A stretch of 64,000 bases of DNA from Eucommia ulmoides (GCA_016647705.1 CM028327.1:44533114-44597113); one strand, 5' to 3'; shown: positions 33,485-45,849, counted from the first letter of the stretch. Program-made: numbers and translations. Notes: generated by a model not told the origin, from the sequence alone.

Positions 33485-34525
33485 ATGCGTTTGGGTTTGG
33501 GAGGTATTTAAAGAATAGCTTTGATTTGAGAAGGGGTTTTATAATTTTTTTCTTAAGAAATTTCCTTGATAAAATTTTACACATCTAACTTGACTTCACC
33601 CAAATCCACACGCTATAATAATTTTTTAAAAGTCCGAAGTTATTGCATTACATGAATATCGTTGTAGTTTAAAAATTACAGTGACTTAACTGTTGGATTT
33701 TTTTCCAAATAATTCTCAAGAAAGTGGTTCATTCCTCTATCATTATAGGAAAGTAGGTCAACCTCCTACCCACGTCCCCCTGCATGAACCCCATGCACAC
33801 ATGTAACAACCTTAACTTCTTTTGTAGATCATTGTCATACACTACAAGAGTAGGTGAAGGGGGTTACAAGAGTGACCATGCACCCATGTGACAATCACTC
33901 CATGCTAGAGAGAGAAAACATGGTACAAGAAGTGGGTGTATAAAAGTTACATAAGCTAGAGAGAGAAAGGGGTTACATGGATCCATGTTCTACATGGTAG
34001 GTTACAAAAAAGGTGGGTTCATGGATGGCTAATTGCTCACTACCCTTCTGCACGTCCAAAACCAACTCTTTGATGTGAAGAGTCTATAAAAGGAGATTGT
34101 GCAATTGGTTTTGGTTTCTTAAGCCTAAAATCTCATTTTAGAAACCAAATACACCATCAAACAGAGATTGAGTGAGGTTTAGAAGAGTCTTAACTCGAAA
34201 TTAATATTTCTCGTAATCTTGAGCAAGTGAGAATGACAATGGCTAGAGGTACGCATCGATTCGTTCGTTTTTATTTATGCATTGATCTAATTGTTTATTT
34301 CATATGCATGAGCACGTTTAGATCATTAAAGTTTATCCCATATTAACTTCTTATAGAATTATTGGATTTCTCAAAAATTACTATATTGTAGGTTGAGTGA
34401 ATAATGGGTTACAAAATTTTGAGTCTATCACAAAAAACCCTAAACACTAAAATAGATTTTTTTATTTTTGTAATTTTTTCTAAATCAAATTTCTTCTTCA
34501 GATAACTGAACCAAACACGCCCTTA
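33485..34525 (+). mobile_element. LTR-like insertion in the bHLH duplicate
   Basis: About 1.0 kb absent from the parent intron. It has a promoter-like GTCTATAAAAGGAG at about 34080 followed by a long leader (AAACCAAATACACCATC...), as in retroelement LTRs. It possibly starts at TGTTGGATTTTTTTCC (33690). A GTTTGGGTGAGGTATTT phrase from the parent intron is present on both sides. No coding and no defined ends, so class is uncertain. Confidence 0.45.
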
Positions 34526-34948
34526 TGGTTTGTTTGGGTGAGGTATTTGATTTCTAAAAAGGGATTTGTAAAATTTTATTATTATTTTAAAAAATTGTAA
34601 ATCTCTTCTCCAAATAAAATCTCTTCTTCAAAAACATTTGCAACCTTATGTTTTCATCTAATTTTACATTGCCTAATTAAAATATATAATTTCTTGTTCA
34701 ATTTCAGTTTAGCACGTCTCAATCTGCACTAGAGATGGCGACGGTAAAGAATATATTGAACATTCCTCAAGACTCGATACCTTGCAAAATTCGCGCTAAG
34801 CGCGGTTGTGCTACTCACCCCCGTAGTGTTGCCAAAAGGGTAAAAAAAAAATTCAGTATTATTCCTGTAAATGATTTCTTAATTAAAAATTCATAGATGA
34901 TTGAAAAATTGTGGATGAAATTCCTAGTCCATCGATCTTGTATAATAT

Positions 34949-35738
34949 TGATGAGGGTATTTTTGGGCTTCTCCGAGTCAGCACTTGGGACCCAGTCACG
35001 TATCCGTCGTTGTAGTGACAGGGACGCATTCCAAAATTCACAAACGTCACACTGGAGCATACGCCGACCACGGCTCCTCCCTGGAACCTCATTTGCATCC
35101 AAGGAGGAGCGAGGAGCCTTGCTGGGACGTGTCGCTCTGAGCTCTGCGCCGTTCCCTGGGTAGTCAGTTTCAGGGACTCAGCCGTTCACCTCGACCGGCT
35201 CCCTTTTTCACCTTGTTTCTTTTTCAGGACTCCACGGATCTCCGCTCTCCTCCACCATCTTACCGCCGTAGGCCTGACAAAGGCCCGCGGGCTTTGCCAA
35301 ATGAGCCCAAACCCAATGATTATCTCCTAAACGCCTCGGATTATCGGCTAAACACAGGGTTTCAACTACTTAACCGTGTTTAGACTTGACTAATCATCTC
35401 CAACGCCTATATATATCGGGGGCTATGTAAGCTCGAGGTACGCTTTAATGACTTACATTACGTGCGAGTTCATTTGTTTCCTTACTATATTCTATATCTT
35501 TTCTCTCTGAGCACTGATTACCACGCCGGAGGGGTTTCACCGAGACAAACTCCGGTCTGAGCCTTCTGTAGGTACACTCCCTGAGGAGCAGGACTCTGGA
35601 CACAGCAGGTCAGTCCTCCTAGGACCCAGCACAGCTCGCTCGAGGACTTTTCAATCGACGACTCTACCTCAGCAAGAGGACTCACCCGTCATCTGACTGG
35701 ACCATACTCGAGGTGTGTACCAGTTTTATGCACCAACA
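34949..35738 (+). mobile_element. Solo LTR (790 bp) with a 5 bp target duplication
   Basis: Starts TGATGAGGGTATTTTTGGGC and ends TTTTATGCACCAACA, and is flanked by AATAT at 34944-34948 and 35739-35743. The parent gene copy (about 30975-30990) preserves the empty site ATAATATAAAA, which confirms the boundaries. A TATA-like CTATATATATCGGGGG lies near 35408. LTR ends resemble the gypsy LTRs elsewhere in the window (TGATG...CACCAACA). Confidence 0.92.
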
Positions 35739-35964
35739 AATATAAAATCAAAAAAATAATAAACGACTATCTTTTGGTTTTTATAAAAAAATATTTAAAA
35801 TCATGTTTTTGTTTTTATTTTTTTATAAAATATTCTTTTTAAGTACAAAACAAACACTACTTATAAAATTAAGTTTTTTTTTTTTTTTTTTTTTTGCCTT
35901 AAAGACAAAAAAAATACTTACAAAAAGCGTTTGCAGACAAAAATAAAAAACCATTTCCAAAGTG

Positions 35965-36395
35965 TGTGTCACCTAATCTTGTGATCCTAAGTTATATATA
36001 AAGTCTAAGGCAATCCTCTTCTTTCAAGACGTCTTTTGAAAGTGAGTTAGACCCTTTGTGTTTCTACATAGTATCAGAACCATATTTTGTCTGATGTTGA
36101 GTGTGTTGAATCCCATATTAATGTTGGTCTTCCCGATATTCTTTCGTAGTGGTTAGAAAAAGTTCACCTAGCGCGTTAGGAAAGGCCGTGTTGCATCCCA
36201 CATTGATGTTGGACTTTTAATATCTGATCATAGTAGTTTGGTAAAGTTCACCTTGCACGTGAGAGGGCGTGTTGAATCTCATATCGCTTGTGTTACTTGA
36301 TCCTGAGTTATATATGAAGAACTCATACAATTTTCATCTTTCTAGACGTCTTTTGAGAGTGAATTAGTCCCTTGGTTTTCTACATCATTTGATTT
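35965..36395 (+). mobile_element. TRIM-like repeat cluster in the bHLH duplicate
   Basis: Counterpart of 31415-31820 at the same intronic position (before exon 5'). It has GTGTTGAATCCCATATTA, GCATCCCACATTGATGTTGG and GTGTTGAATCTCATATCGC units and the AAGACGTCTTTTGAGAGTGA end phrase. Presence in both gene copies means it inserted before the duplication. Confidence 0.65.
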
Positions 36396-36599
36396 TTTGT
36401 TTTTTAAATTATGTTATTGCAGCAAACGAGTTATGCGGACATGCTTGATCTTGCAGTTAAACACACTAAGGGACTTCAAAATCAAGTTGAGGTAAGTATA
36501 AATAACCATCACCCTTTCATTTTATATAGGATATTTGGTCTTTTTTTTTTTTTTTTTTTGAATTTTATTTATTTATTTATTTTTCTTTTTTATGTGGTA

Positions 36600-36818
36600 T
36601 TTGCACTTTGTACCCTAAAGGTTTGACCAAAATCTCACTTGGTCTCCATGATTTCAATTTGAACATATAACACCATGAAGTTTCTTAATCATCCCACCAC
36701 TTTCCAAGTCATTATCCCCATTACAATTTCAGACGAAAAACAATCATATAACATGCACCTGATTTTACTTTATGGGCAAATCTAGTCTCTTCCTTCTCTT
36801 CCCCGCCCAAATACTCAT

Positions 36819-36877
<59 letters not shown>

Positions 36878-37066
36878 TGAGAATTGGTCATAAAATCCCC
36901 CCAAAATTAGTTGGATGCATGACAAGTGATTGTTTGTTGTCTGAATTATTGATTTGGACTAAAGCGGAATGATTGAGGAATTTCAGGGTGTCATGTGTTC
37001 AAATTGCAACTACAGGAACCAAAGTGAAATAATAGTCAAACTTCAAGTGTACAAAGTGTCAAAACT
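36600..37066. mobile_element. Foldback MITE in the bHLH duplicate
   Basis: Counterpart of 31998-32476. Left CACTTTGTACCCTAAAGGTT, right CAAACTTCAAGTGTACAAAG. It contains (TA)n then (GA)n at 36828-36878. Shared position with the parent gene dates it to before the duplication. Confidence 0.75.
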
Positions 37067-37839
37067 CCTTTTTTTTTTTTATTAAAATTATTTTTTCTCT
37101 TTTTCATCATGCAGAAGCTTCATAGCGAACTTGAGAATTGCACGTGTGGATGCAAGCATAAGAGCTAATGTCAATGTCAATTAAATTACTAGAATCGGTT
37201 TAACTTAGTGTTGAGTTCGATCCCAAAAAAGGGTACTAACTGCACCAGAACGACTATACAAAAGTTGGAGGGAACTTGTTGTATATATAGAAGAAACCGA
37301 CATGCTTCAAATTCAGCTAGAGATTTTGATGTCCGTTTATCTTTTTTTTTTTTTCCCTAACTTGTAAATGAATTTAGATTTATTTTGTTTGATCATCGAA
37401 AGTTGTCTTTGTTTTTTTTAGTGTTCAATTTTGACATAATCAAACTTTTGTTTGTTACATTTCACTTTTTTTTTTTTGGCAATAGTAAGAATAATTTGTT
37501 ATGATCAATAATTCAAATATTTGTATCTCTTTCTCTCTTTCATTTAAGTAAACTACTAGTTTTAGATATGAATATTAGGTGAGTTTATAAAAAAATATAT
37601 TAGTATAAATTTTTTATTTGAATTTGAATTTTATATTTAGTATATTTTATAAAAGTATAACAAAATTAATTTTTAATACGGAAAAATAAAAATAAAATTG
37701 TAACCTAGAAAACTATTTATCTCAACCACCAAAACTATTAATATTCATCATTCATATTTATTTTCATAAAATAATGAATAATAAGTAAATAAACTCCTAG
37801 AGCGGTTTTTGAAATTTTGTATTTTTTTTTTAAATAATA

Positions 37840-39060
37840 ATTTTAAAATAATCTAATAGATCATTTATGTTATTTAACGGTCTCTATTATTTGGTTAAGA
37901 ATTGTAAAAATAATCTTTGAATATACATGAAATTAAATAAATTTTATATATAATTAATAGATGGAGAGAGAAAATTTTACTAAATGGTTGGACCAGAGAA
38001 AGAGATGAAGAGATGTGATTACATATAATTATTATAATAAAATTAATCATCAACTAATATATGGATAAATTTTAGTGAACTTCTTGTCATTTAGAAAACC
38101 TACAATGATATCATTTGTCATTTGAAAAATATCACTAACACACTCTTTCTTTCGATATTAAATATAAAATTACTTATTTGTCCTTTTTACTATAATATTA
38201 AAAATTAATTGAAACTATCTAATAAAAGATTTGCTCTTACAACCCTTCAAAGAATTAATATTTTGGTCAAGATTGATTTTTTATTGTTAAATTTTGTTTA
38301 TATAATACATTTAAATTCCATTTTATTTTTATTTATTTTTGGGATCAAATGATGATTGCTATATTTTTTTAGTATTTAAAGAGTAGTCGTTGTCAGATTT
38401 TTGAATTTAAAATAATTTTTAGAATTAAATAATGTTTACTTATGCAATACATTTTTAAAGAGTACGCTTTAATATTTAAAGAATACTTGCTTCTAAAAAT
38501 TAAATATATTATATTTTTGAAATTTAATTACGGTTTACATATAAGCTATTTCATCTAATTATTTTTTTAATTATTTGGTAAAGTATTCATATGATAATTA
38601 ATTTAGTAATAGTTCCATTCAGGTTAAAAAATAGTGGGCTTGTGGATTTTCTAATTGTAATTTTTAACTCTTTATTGTATTTGTCATTTTTAAACTCGTT
38701 TTGTATATGAAATTGGTAACATAAAAAATATTTTTTTAATTACTCTTATCAACACTTATATGAGAAATAAAAAAATATGAAAATATTTATAAAATTATTT
38801 TTTTAATAAAAAATCTAGTAAATGAGTCATTTATATTTTTTTGTTATTTATTATAAAAAATTATCTTTTACTTAAATGGAAAATCTCACCATTTCAAATA
38901 TAAAAATACTTTAAAAATTCTTTAAATCCACTATAGTAATGATCAATAACAATTAAATTCACTAAAATTATTATATTAATGATATATAATGCTTAAAACT
39001 CATTTAAACAAAATAAAATACATATAAAAAAAAGAGAAATTAAGGAGAATTAAGAGAAGG
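37840..39060. repeat. Direct repeat, copy 1
   Basis: A roughly 1.2 kb AT-rich sequence that recurs, strongly diverged, at 39655-40835 in the same orientation. Shared landmarks in order: AAATAATCTAATAGAT; ATTAAATAAATTTTATAT near 37930; GGAGAGAGAAAAT; AAAACCTACAA(T/C)GATATC; CATTTGAAAAATATC. No coding in either. Confidence 0.7.
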
Positions 39061-39654
39061 TGTTTTGTGAGCCTTAATTCATTCTCAAGTGTAGTTGTTC
39101 AATTTTAGTCTTGTACTAATTTTAGATCCGCAAATTATGCGGATCTAAAAAAATATATATTAATATGTGTTTTTTATTTGAATATTACCTATGATCCACA
39201 ACTAAATTTTTAATCTATATAATAAATTACGACAGACTTGTTGACCAGGACAAACAAAACATGTGACTAAGACAAACAAATTTACTGACTAGGACAAATA
39301 AATTGCTGAATAGGATATTTTGCGGTTGCAGACATATGTTAAGGACAATATAATGAAATTAAATTCGTCTAAAAGGAAGTTATAAGGACGTATAAACCCT
39401 ACAATCAACCTAATTTCTCTTAATTCTTAATTTCTTTCCCATTTTACAATAATTAATTACCCTCGCCGCTAGGTACGCCACCTCCATCGAGACCTAGGTT
39501 TGAATGTATATCAATGTGACATTGCGATTTTGCGATGAAGGTTCAATTTCTGATTCTTGCAATTTTGCGATGTAGGTTCAATTTCTAATTTTTGCGATTT
39601 TGTGTGACTTTCCTAAAGCCATATTTTGTCTGATGTTAATTATTAATATCAATT
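39061..39654. other. Spacer between the direct repeats
   Basis: AT-rich, with a perfect palindrome TAGATCCGCAAATTATGCGGATCTA near 39124-39148 and a duplicated TTGCGAT(T)TTG phrase near 39525-39600. No gene. Confidence 0.4.
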
Positions 39655-40835
39655 AGTCGTAAAATAATCTAATAGATATTTTTTATATTGTTCAATAGTT
39701 TTTATTATTTGATTAAATATTGTTAGAATACTCTTTTGAGTACTTCAAATTGAATAAATTTTATATGTAATTAAAGATGGGGACAAAAAAAAATTATTAA
39801 ATTATTGGAGAGAGAAAATATGAGGAAGAAATAAGATGATATTTAATTAATTATAATGAAAATAATCATTAACCAAAATATGGATTAAATTTTAATAATG
39901 TCCTTTGTAATTTAAAAAACCTACAACGATATCTCTTATCATTTGAAAAATATCCCCAATACCCCTTTTATTTGATGTTAAATATAAAATTATTGCTTTT
40001 GATTTTTTTTTAAATTTTACTGGTAATACAATTCAAATTCCTATTGCTTTTATTGATCAATTATTTTTCAAATTAAATATTTTTTATTTCAGTAATACAT
40101 TTTCAATTCTAATTTTTTATTATTTTTGGGATTAAATGATGGGTTGTTGCAATTTTTAGTATTTAAAGAGTACTCACTACTATTTTTTTTAAAATAAATT
40201 ATTCTGAGAATTAAATATTTTTTATTTATGAAATTTACGATTTATATATAAACTTATTCATTTAGTTATTTTTTTAAAAATTATTTGATAAAATTTTCAC
40301 ATGAGATTTTATTTAATAATAATTTTACTCATGTTCAAATAGTAGGCTTGCGAAATTTTTAATTATTATTTTTAACCGTTAATTGTTTTTTTTTTTCCTT
40401 TTTTACTCATTTAGTATATGAAATTGGTTGCGTACAAAATAATATTTTTCATCATTTCTATCAACTTTTTATTATATATTTAGTTTTTAAAATTATATTT
40501 TATTTAAAAGAGTATAATTGTATTCTATGTAAAGAATAAATTATAGAAGTTTAAATATGTTAAACAAAATTAGATGTGATCTATTCGCATAATTTTTGAG
40601 GTGTCATTGGGATATTTTGTAATTTTTTTCTAAATGACATGGGATATTAGTTAAATTTACCCATGAAAAAATTCATTAAATTAAAAAAAAAAAAAAAAAA
40701 ATCACTCCACACACTATTAATAATAAATAAAAACTAAATTCATTAAATCATTAAATTAATGATAAATAATATTTAAAACTTATTTAAATATAAAAATATT
40801 AAAGAAAAATAAATTGACAAAAATCAAGAGATAGG
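39655..40835. repeat. Direct repeat, copy 2
   Basis: Diverged second copy of 37840-39060, sharing the same order of landmarks through TTAATGATAAATAATATTTAAAA near 40765. The pair could be old LTRs, but I see no TG...CA ends, primer site or PPT. Confidence 0.65.
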
Positions 40836-41099
40836 ATTTTTTTGAATCGTTTAATGGGTTTGAAAATAGAGAATCAACGAGAGGACAAAAATTACATTTG
40901 GTAAACTCTCATTCATTCCAAGCCCCTCAAAACATTTCCAAAGTGTATTCCTATGCAATCAAACCAGTAAAAAATAACTTAAGCACAATGCGAAGCATCA
41001 CTCTGGTAGGCAATTTGACACGTTTTTGGGAACAAAACATTTTTTTTTTGTTTCTGTTCCAAATCTTGGGAACATGGAGGAGAAACATTAGCTATCAAA

Positions 41100-41700
41100 G
41101 CCAAAGTCATTGGTGAATGTATTTAGAACAAAGTGTTTTGGATAGTCTTTGTGCACAATTAATGGACCAATACAAAAAGAAAATTCTTGTCTCCTGCACA
41201 AGTCTTTTTGGTCTGCTATTTTGCCTATATTTCTGTTTCTGTTTCCAAAGAACTGGGAACAGAAACAGAAATTTGGAAACAAAAAATAAATGAATATGAT
41301 TATGGTCATCGCCCAGATTTTTAGAACACAAAAACTTTGTTCCGAAATTTCTGTTTCCACAGGTTTTCTGAAAAATTGAAACAAAAACACAATATCTGAA
41401 AACCGAAAAGGTACACGTTTTCACATTTTTGAGAACATAAACAAAAACACTAATCAACTCCCAAGTGAATTTGAATCATCAATACAAACAAATGCTTCTC
41501 GTCTAGATTCATAATGAAAAACATACCAACTAATTCAAATATGATATTCCAGAAACACCCCCGAAACAAGTCGACAAGCCTCCAAATCCTCAAAACATGC
41601 ATCTTCTTCAAATAATTCTTCGACGGAAGTAAAAATATCAAGTTGGTTGTCTCATTCCACGTAAAAACTACATTAATAAATTGTTAACAATTAGTACAAA
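41100..41700. repeat. NLR 3' flank, duplicated at the right edge of the window
   Basis: Shares ordered blocks with 63390-64000 in the same orientation: GTGCACAATTAATGGACCAAT / GTGTACAATTAATGAACCGA, CTGGGAACAGAAACAGAAATTT, AACAAATGCTTCTCGTC, AATATGATATTCCA, ACAAGTCGAC and TTGGTTGTCTCATTCCACGT. It lies about 0.7 kb past the NLR stop codon. A nested hairpin MITE (TTTCTGTTTCTGTTTCC and its complement, 41228-41275) is in both copies. Confidence 0.8.
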
Positions 41701-42408
41701 TTAAATGTCTTAATTTTCTCAATTTCAAGTAAAAATCAAAGAAGGGTAATATTGACCTTATGATAAAATTTGGAAGATGCAGCGCCATAATGATGCCGTG
41801 AATTGAACCGGTTTTGCTAATCGTTGCAACCGATTTCCAACTGTAGAACAAAATTCAAAGATAGAATAGAATATTAATACAGACATGAAGTGTGTGAAAT
41901 TCAACACAATTAAAGAGTGATTATGAAAATACCTCTCCCATAACTAACACGGAGCACTTGTTAAGCTGCTGTTGAAATATATAGTTGGTTGGTCAACTGA
42001 CATCATCGTCCATCGGATCCAATGGGTAACAATTTGGCTTAAGAAAAGTAAATTATGCTTAGAAGATGCATAATCATAGAATTTGCGTGTGCGCGTATGT
42101 ATGTACGTATTGCCTGAATTTTATCACCAAAATGGAGTGAAATGGCGTTGATCACTGCATTTTGGTGATGACATGGGTTTGTTTAGTGTTTCTGTTACCA
42201 GGTTTCTGTTTCTATTCCCAAAAAATCTGGGAACAGAAATAGAGATGTGGGCAAGGAAACATTATACAAATGCCACTCAAGTAAATGCATGAAAAAACAG
42301 AATAGGAAAATGAAGAGTGATTATTATGAAAATACCTATATAAGGGATTGTAGGCCTGGTAGAAAACTCTCCAAAATCTTACAATTACAACCAAAACAAT
42401 CCAGATCT
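41701..42408. other. NLR 3' region with a small hairpin MITE
   Basis: 42185-42250 folds as GTTTCTGTTTCTATTCCC / GGGAACAGAAATAGAGA. At 42345-42408, just past the stop codon, the sequence still resembles a leucine-rich repeat unit (GGATTGTAGGCCTGGTAGAA on plus), so the LRR region once ran further and the present stop truncates it. The rest is unassigned. Confidence 0.55.
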
Positions 42409-45400
42409 CTAACATCGTAGAGATGTGTAGGATTGTAGGCTTTGTGGAAGAGACTCCAACATCTTACAACCAGAATAATCCAGATTTGTAAGGGAATTGA
42501 GGCCCTCTAAGCTTGGGATCGACTGTAGCATATCACAATAACTAACATCCAAGCTGCAGAGAGATATACAGGATTGTAGGCTTTGTGGAAGAGACTCCAA
42601 CATGTTACAACCAGAACAATTCAGGTCTGTAAGGGAATTGAGGCCCTCTAAGCTTGGGATCGACTTTAGCTTACCACAATTACGAACATTCAAGATGCGG
42701 AGAGATGTGCAAGATTGTAGATCTTGTGGCAGACTCTCCAACATCTTACAATGAGAACAATTCAGGTCTGTAAGGGAATTGAGGCCCTCTAAGCTTGGGA
42801 TCAACTGTAGCATATCACAATAACTAACATTCAAGTTGCGGAGAGATATACAGGATTGTAGGCTTTGTGGAAGAGACTCCAACATCTTACAATCAGAACA
42901 ATTCAGGTCTGTAAGGGAATTGAGGCCCTTTAAGCTTGGGATCGATTTTAGCTTACGACAATAACGAACTTCCAAGCTGCTGAGAGATGTGCAAGATTGT
43001 AGACCTTGTGGCAGACTCTCGAACATCCCACAATTATTAATAATCAATTCCATGAGATGATGCCCATTATTGTGAAACAGAGCATCCGGTAGATAAATCA
43101 GCTCTGGTACATAACTTATAGTGAGAGATGTTAGCGTGCTGCTGCTGCTGCATATGCTTACTAATGGTGACCCACTTTCTACACCTCTAAATACCAATTC
43201 CTTGAGAGATGGGAAATGAATGGGAGTTGTCTTCAACTTAGGACAACCACTGACAGTCAAGTTCTGGAGGCAAGGAAACACCACCACCTCTTCTTGTGAA
43301 GCTGTTGCTCCCATCCACTCTTCTAGGTTGAGCATATTAGACAATCGAAGCTCCTCCAATGCAGGAAACAATTTGATTGTCTTCCTACAATTACTTGAAT
43401 CTTTATATCCATAGAAAGACTCGTCTATGCATTTTATGCTATCCAATCTAAACAATTGGAGACATCGAAGATTTGGAAGATGCCCCAGCATTGGAATTCC
43501 TTCAACTCTACTATACCATGTCAATTGTATATCCATCAAATTATCGAGTAACAATTGGCTACCCCCAATATTCACCGCCATATTCATAACCCAATCCGGA
43601 AATTTCTTACCTCCAAAGCCCATGAGACTTAAAGATTTCAAATTGTGATGGGGTTGGAGCCCTTCCAATACACCATCGTCAATGTGACTGTCGCGTTCCT
43701 CTTCCACTTGCCACTTAAGTTCCAGTTCCTCAAGTTTTGATTTTTTCGATAAGTTTGCCCTCTCTGCATCCTCCTTGGACCTCACTTTTTCAAGATGCCT
43801 TATATGAAGTTTTCCACCGAGGTTTTCTAAGGATCCTAACTCTTCAATTTGAAGACCCTTCTCCTCGCCAACTACAAATAATGGTAATGTCTGAAGGCAA
43901 GTTAAACTCCCTAGCTTAAGTGGCATCTTTACCAAATCATATGGGTCAAAATAAAGATGCCTTAAGCTAATTAGATTTCTCATTCCATCCGGAAGATATT
44001 TAACATATCGAAGTCGCAATGTCTGCAAATGGTAGAGCTTGGTGATAGAATCCGACAAAACTTCAATTACAGTATCCGTCGACAAATCAAGATACCTCAA
44101 ATGGATCAACTTACTTATTGAGGTTGGGAGTTCATTAATCATGTCCAACTTAAGAATCCGTAGACATTTAAAAACCATGAAGCCTTTGCCAATTTCATTG
44201 TTGCCTAAAAATAATGTGTGCAATTTAACACCGTATTGTTGGCCAATGGTATGAAGATTTACTCCGCCGGAGTACAATGCTAAATGCCGAATATCATGAG
44301 GGTTCTCCCCTCTTTTTAATTCAACACTTCCTTCCACAACAATATCGGGTTTTGAAAGTGATTGCGCAAGATCATGAACCAAATCATGCATCTTGCACCT
44401 TTTGACATGACCATAAAAATTTGTAGTGAGATCTTGAAATAAGGACCTTTCAACCAGAATGTTAAAATACTTATCCCCGATATCTTCTATTTCTTTATTA
44501 TTATGTTTGTGAAGTGGTTGCAAATATCCAAGTGCCATCCACTGTTGAATTAATTCGTCTTTTTTCATAACGCTATCTTTTTTGAAAATTGAACAGTATA
44601 AAAAACAACGCTTCAATGACGACGACGGCAAATGATCGTAACTCAACTCTAGAATTGCTAACACTCCATCTTTGACACCATCAACATTCCAAGATCCACT
44701 GTTAGCAATTGACCTCCACTCTTCTATATCTCTCTTGGAACGCAACATGCTTCCTACAACCTTAGCCGCTAAAGGCAAACCTCTACATTTATTCGCGATT
44801 TCTCTTCCTATGGCCTCAAAATCCCCAAGCAACACATTTGGAAAAGCTCTCGCACAAAATATAGACCAACAATCATCATCGGATAATCCCTCTAAAGGAT
44901 AAGGCTAATCAAATGTCCCCACGAGTTTACCTACTTGATTGCTACGGGTAGTGACCAGAATAGTGTTACCCTCGGATGTACTTGCACTTTGCAAGTCATC
45001 CTTGAACGCATTCCACTTAATGGTATCTTCATTCCATACGTCATCAAGAACAAGCAAATATTTTTGCCCTCCCAACCTTTTCTGAAACTCTTTAACTATT
45101 GCATCTGTAGTGTCTAACTCATACTTTTTCTCTATTAAAGATTCAAGTATGTTTTCTAAAAGCCTCTTGACATCGAACTCATCAGACACGCACACCTACA
45201 TTCTCTTTTGGAAATGGTTTTTGACCCTATCGTTATTGTAGATTTGTTTAGCTAACGTAGTCTTTCCCTGTCCTCCCATTCCCACAATGGGAAGGACAGA
45301 AAGAGCTTGTTGATTGGTATGGGAAGACAACATCTGCACTATTTTGGTGCTATCATCCTCCCTCCCCACGACTTTTTCAGACACGTTAACAAGCGAGCTT

Positions 45401-45849
45401 GTCTCTCGATGCTCACGGACATGAGGAGGAGCAACATCACCTCCCGCACGCTGGAGTCCATAAGCAGAAGCTTGTTCGTTAATCTTTTTCAGAGATGCTA
45501 AGCGTTTTTTTATTTTCTCACCCATTATTAATTTGGATACAAATGAGGACTTAGAAGATGAAGGCATGAAAGTGGTTACCTTCTTCACCTTGCGGCGGAG
45601 GGCATGATAAGCAAACTCATCCAACACATCAGCAACTTCATAAGCCAAATCTGCAAGCTTCTTCAGCCACAGCTTCACAGCCTCATCTTCCGAACTGCGT
45701 CTCTCAGCATCATGTAGCACAGCTTGAATCATTTTCACTTCATCTTTGAGGCTACCCAATTGATCATCAAAACCCAATATCAAGTTGATCTTCTCACTCA
45801 CTACGGACAGTAGCAAGTCCACAGCAGGGCCAACGAGAACTTCAGCCAT
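42409..45849 (-). pseudogene. CC-NB-LRR (CNL) resistance-type gene with two in-frame amber codons
   Basis: NLR immune receptors sense pathogen effectors in the cell. The likely start is MAEVLVGPAVDLLLSVVSEK at 45849. Order: Rx-type coiled coil with DEFAYHALRRKVKKV; P-loop GMGGQGKTTLAKQI; kinase-2 KYLLVLDDVWNED (the Trp marks the CNL class); RNBS-B ILVTTRSNQVG; GLPL CRGLPLAAKVVG; RNBS-D CFLYCSIFKKD; MHD motif KMHDLVHDLAQS; then LRRs to the stop at 42409. Total 1146 codons in one exon. TAG at 45196-45198 replaces the usual Trp of HFQKRMWVCVSDEF, and TAG at 44905-44907 interrupts VGTFD-PYPLEGLSDDDCW. There is no frameshift in 3.4 kb, so the loss is recent, or these are assembly or strain-specific changes. 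The C-terminus may be truncated, since LRR-like sequence continues past the stop. Confidence 0.93.
42420..43020 (-). repeat. Four 141 bp (47-residue) in-frame LRR duplications
   Basis: AGGGAATTGAGGCCCT starts at 42491, 42632, 42773 and 42914, a constant 141 bp step. Each unit encodes two LRRs, one with LEGLNSLTDLNCS and one with LESLPQSLQSC(I/T)SLR. Units are almost identical, so expansion is recent compared with the rest of the LRR region. Confidence 0.92.

Larger units (their letters stand above)
33109..37168 (+). pseudogene. Tandem duplicate of bHLH exons 2-6, inactivated
   Basis: Direct copy of about 30.09-33.04 kb beginning at about 33044. Recognisable exons: 33109-33422 (314 nt, same length as exon 2), 34708-34839, 36423-36491 and 37115-37168. 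Exon 1, with the start codon and first phosphosite, was not duplicated. Exon 2' has TGA at 33360-33362 where the parent has CGA (SK-R-AK). The 66 nt exon 4 (ERRTRISGKLKKLQ...) is missing: sequence jumps from the pre-exon poly-T intron straight into the TRIM-like repeat near 35960. Exon 3' also reads VAKR instead of IAER. Exon 5' keeps a normal GT donor. An unrelated insert lies in its intron 2 and a solo LTR in intron 3. Confidence 0.92.

Noticed and set aside
34815-35163. Short frames near 35.0 kb as a host gene
   Set aside because: They lie within the solo LTR, whose boundaries are fixed by the target duplication.
41100-41460. 100-116 codon minus-strand frames (41107-41457)
   Set aside because: They read the GTTTCTGTTTCC hairpin repeats of the NLR 3' flank and give Phe/Cys-rich sequence with no family match.
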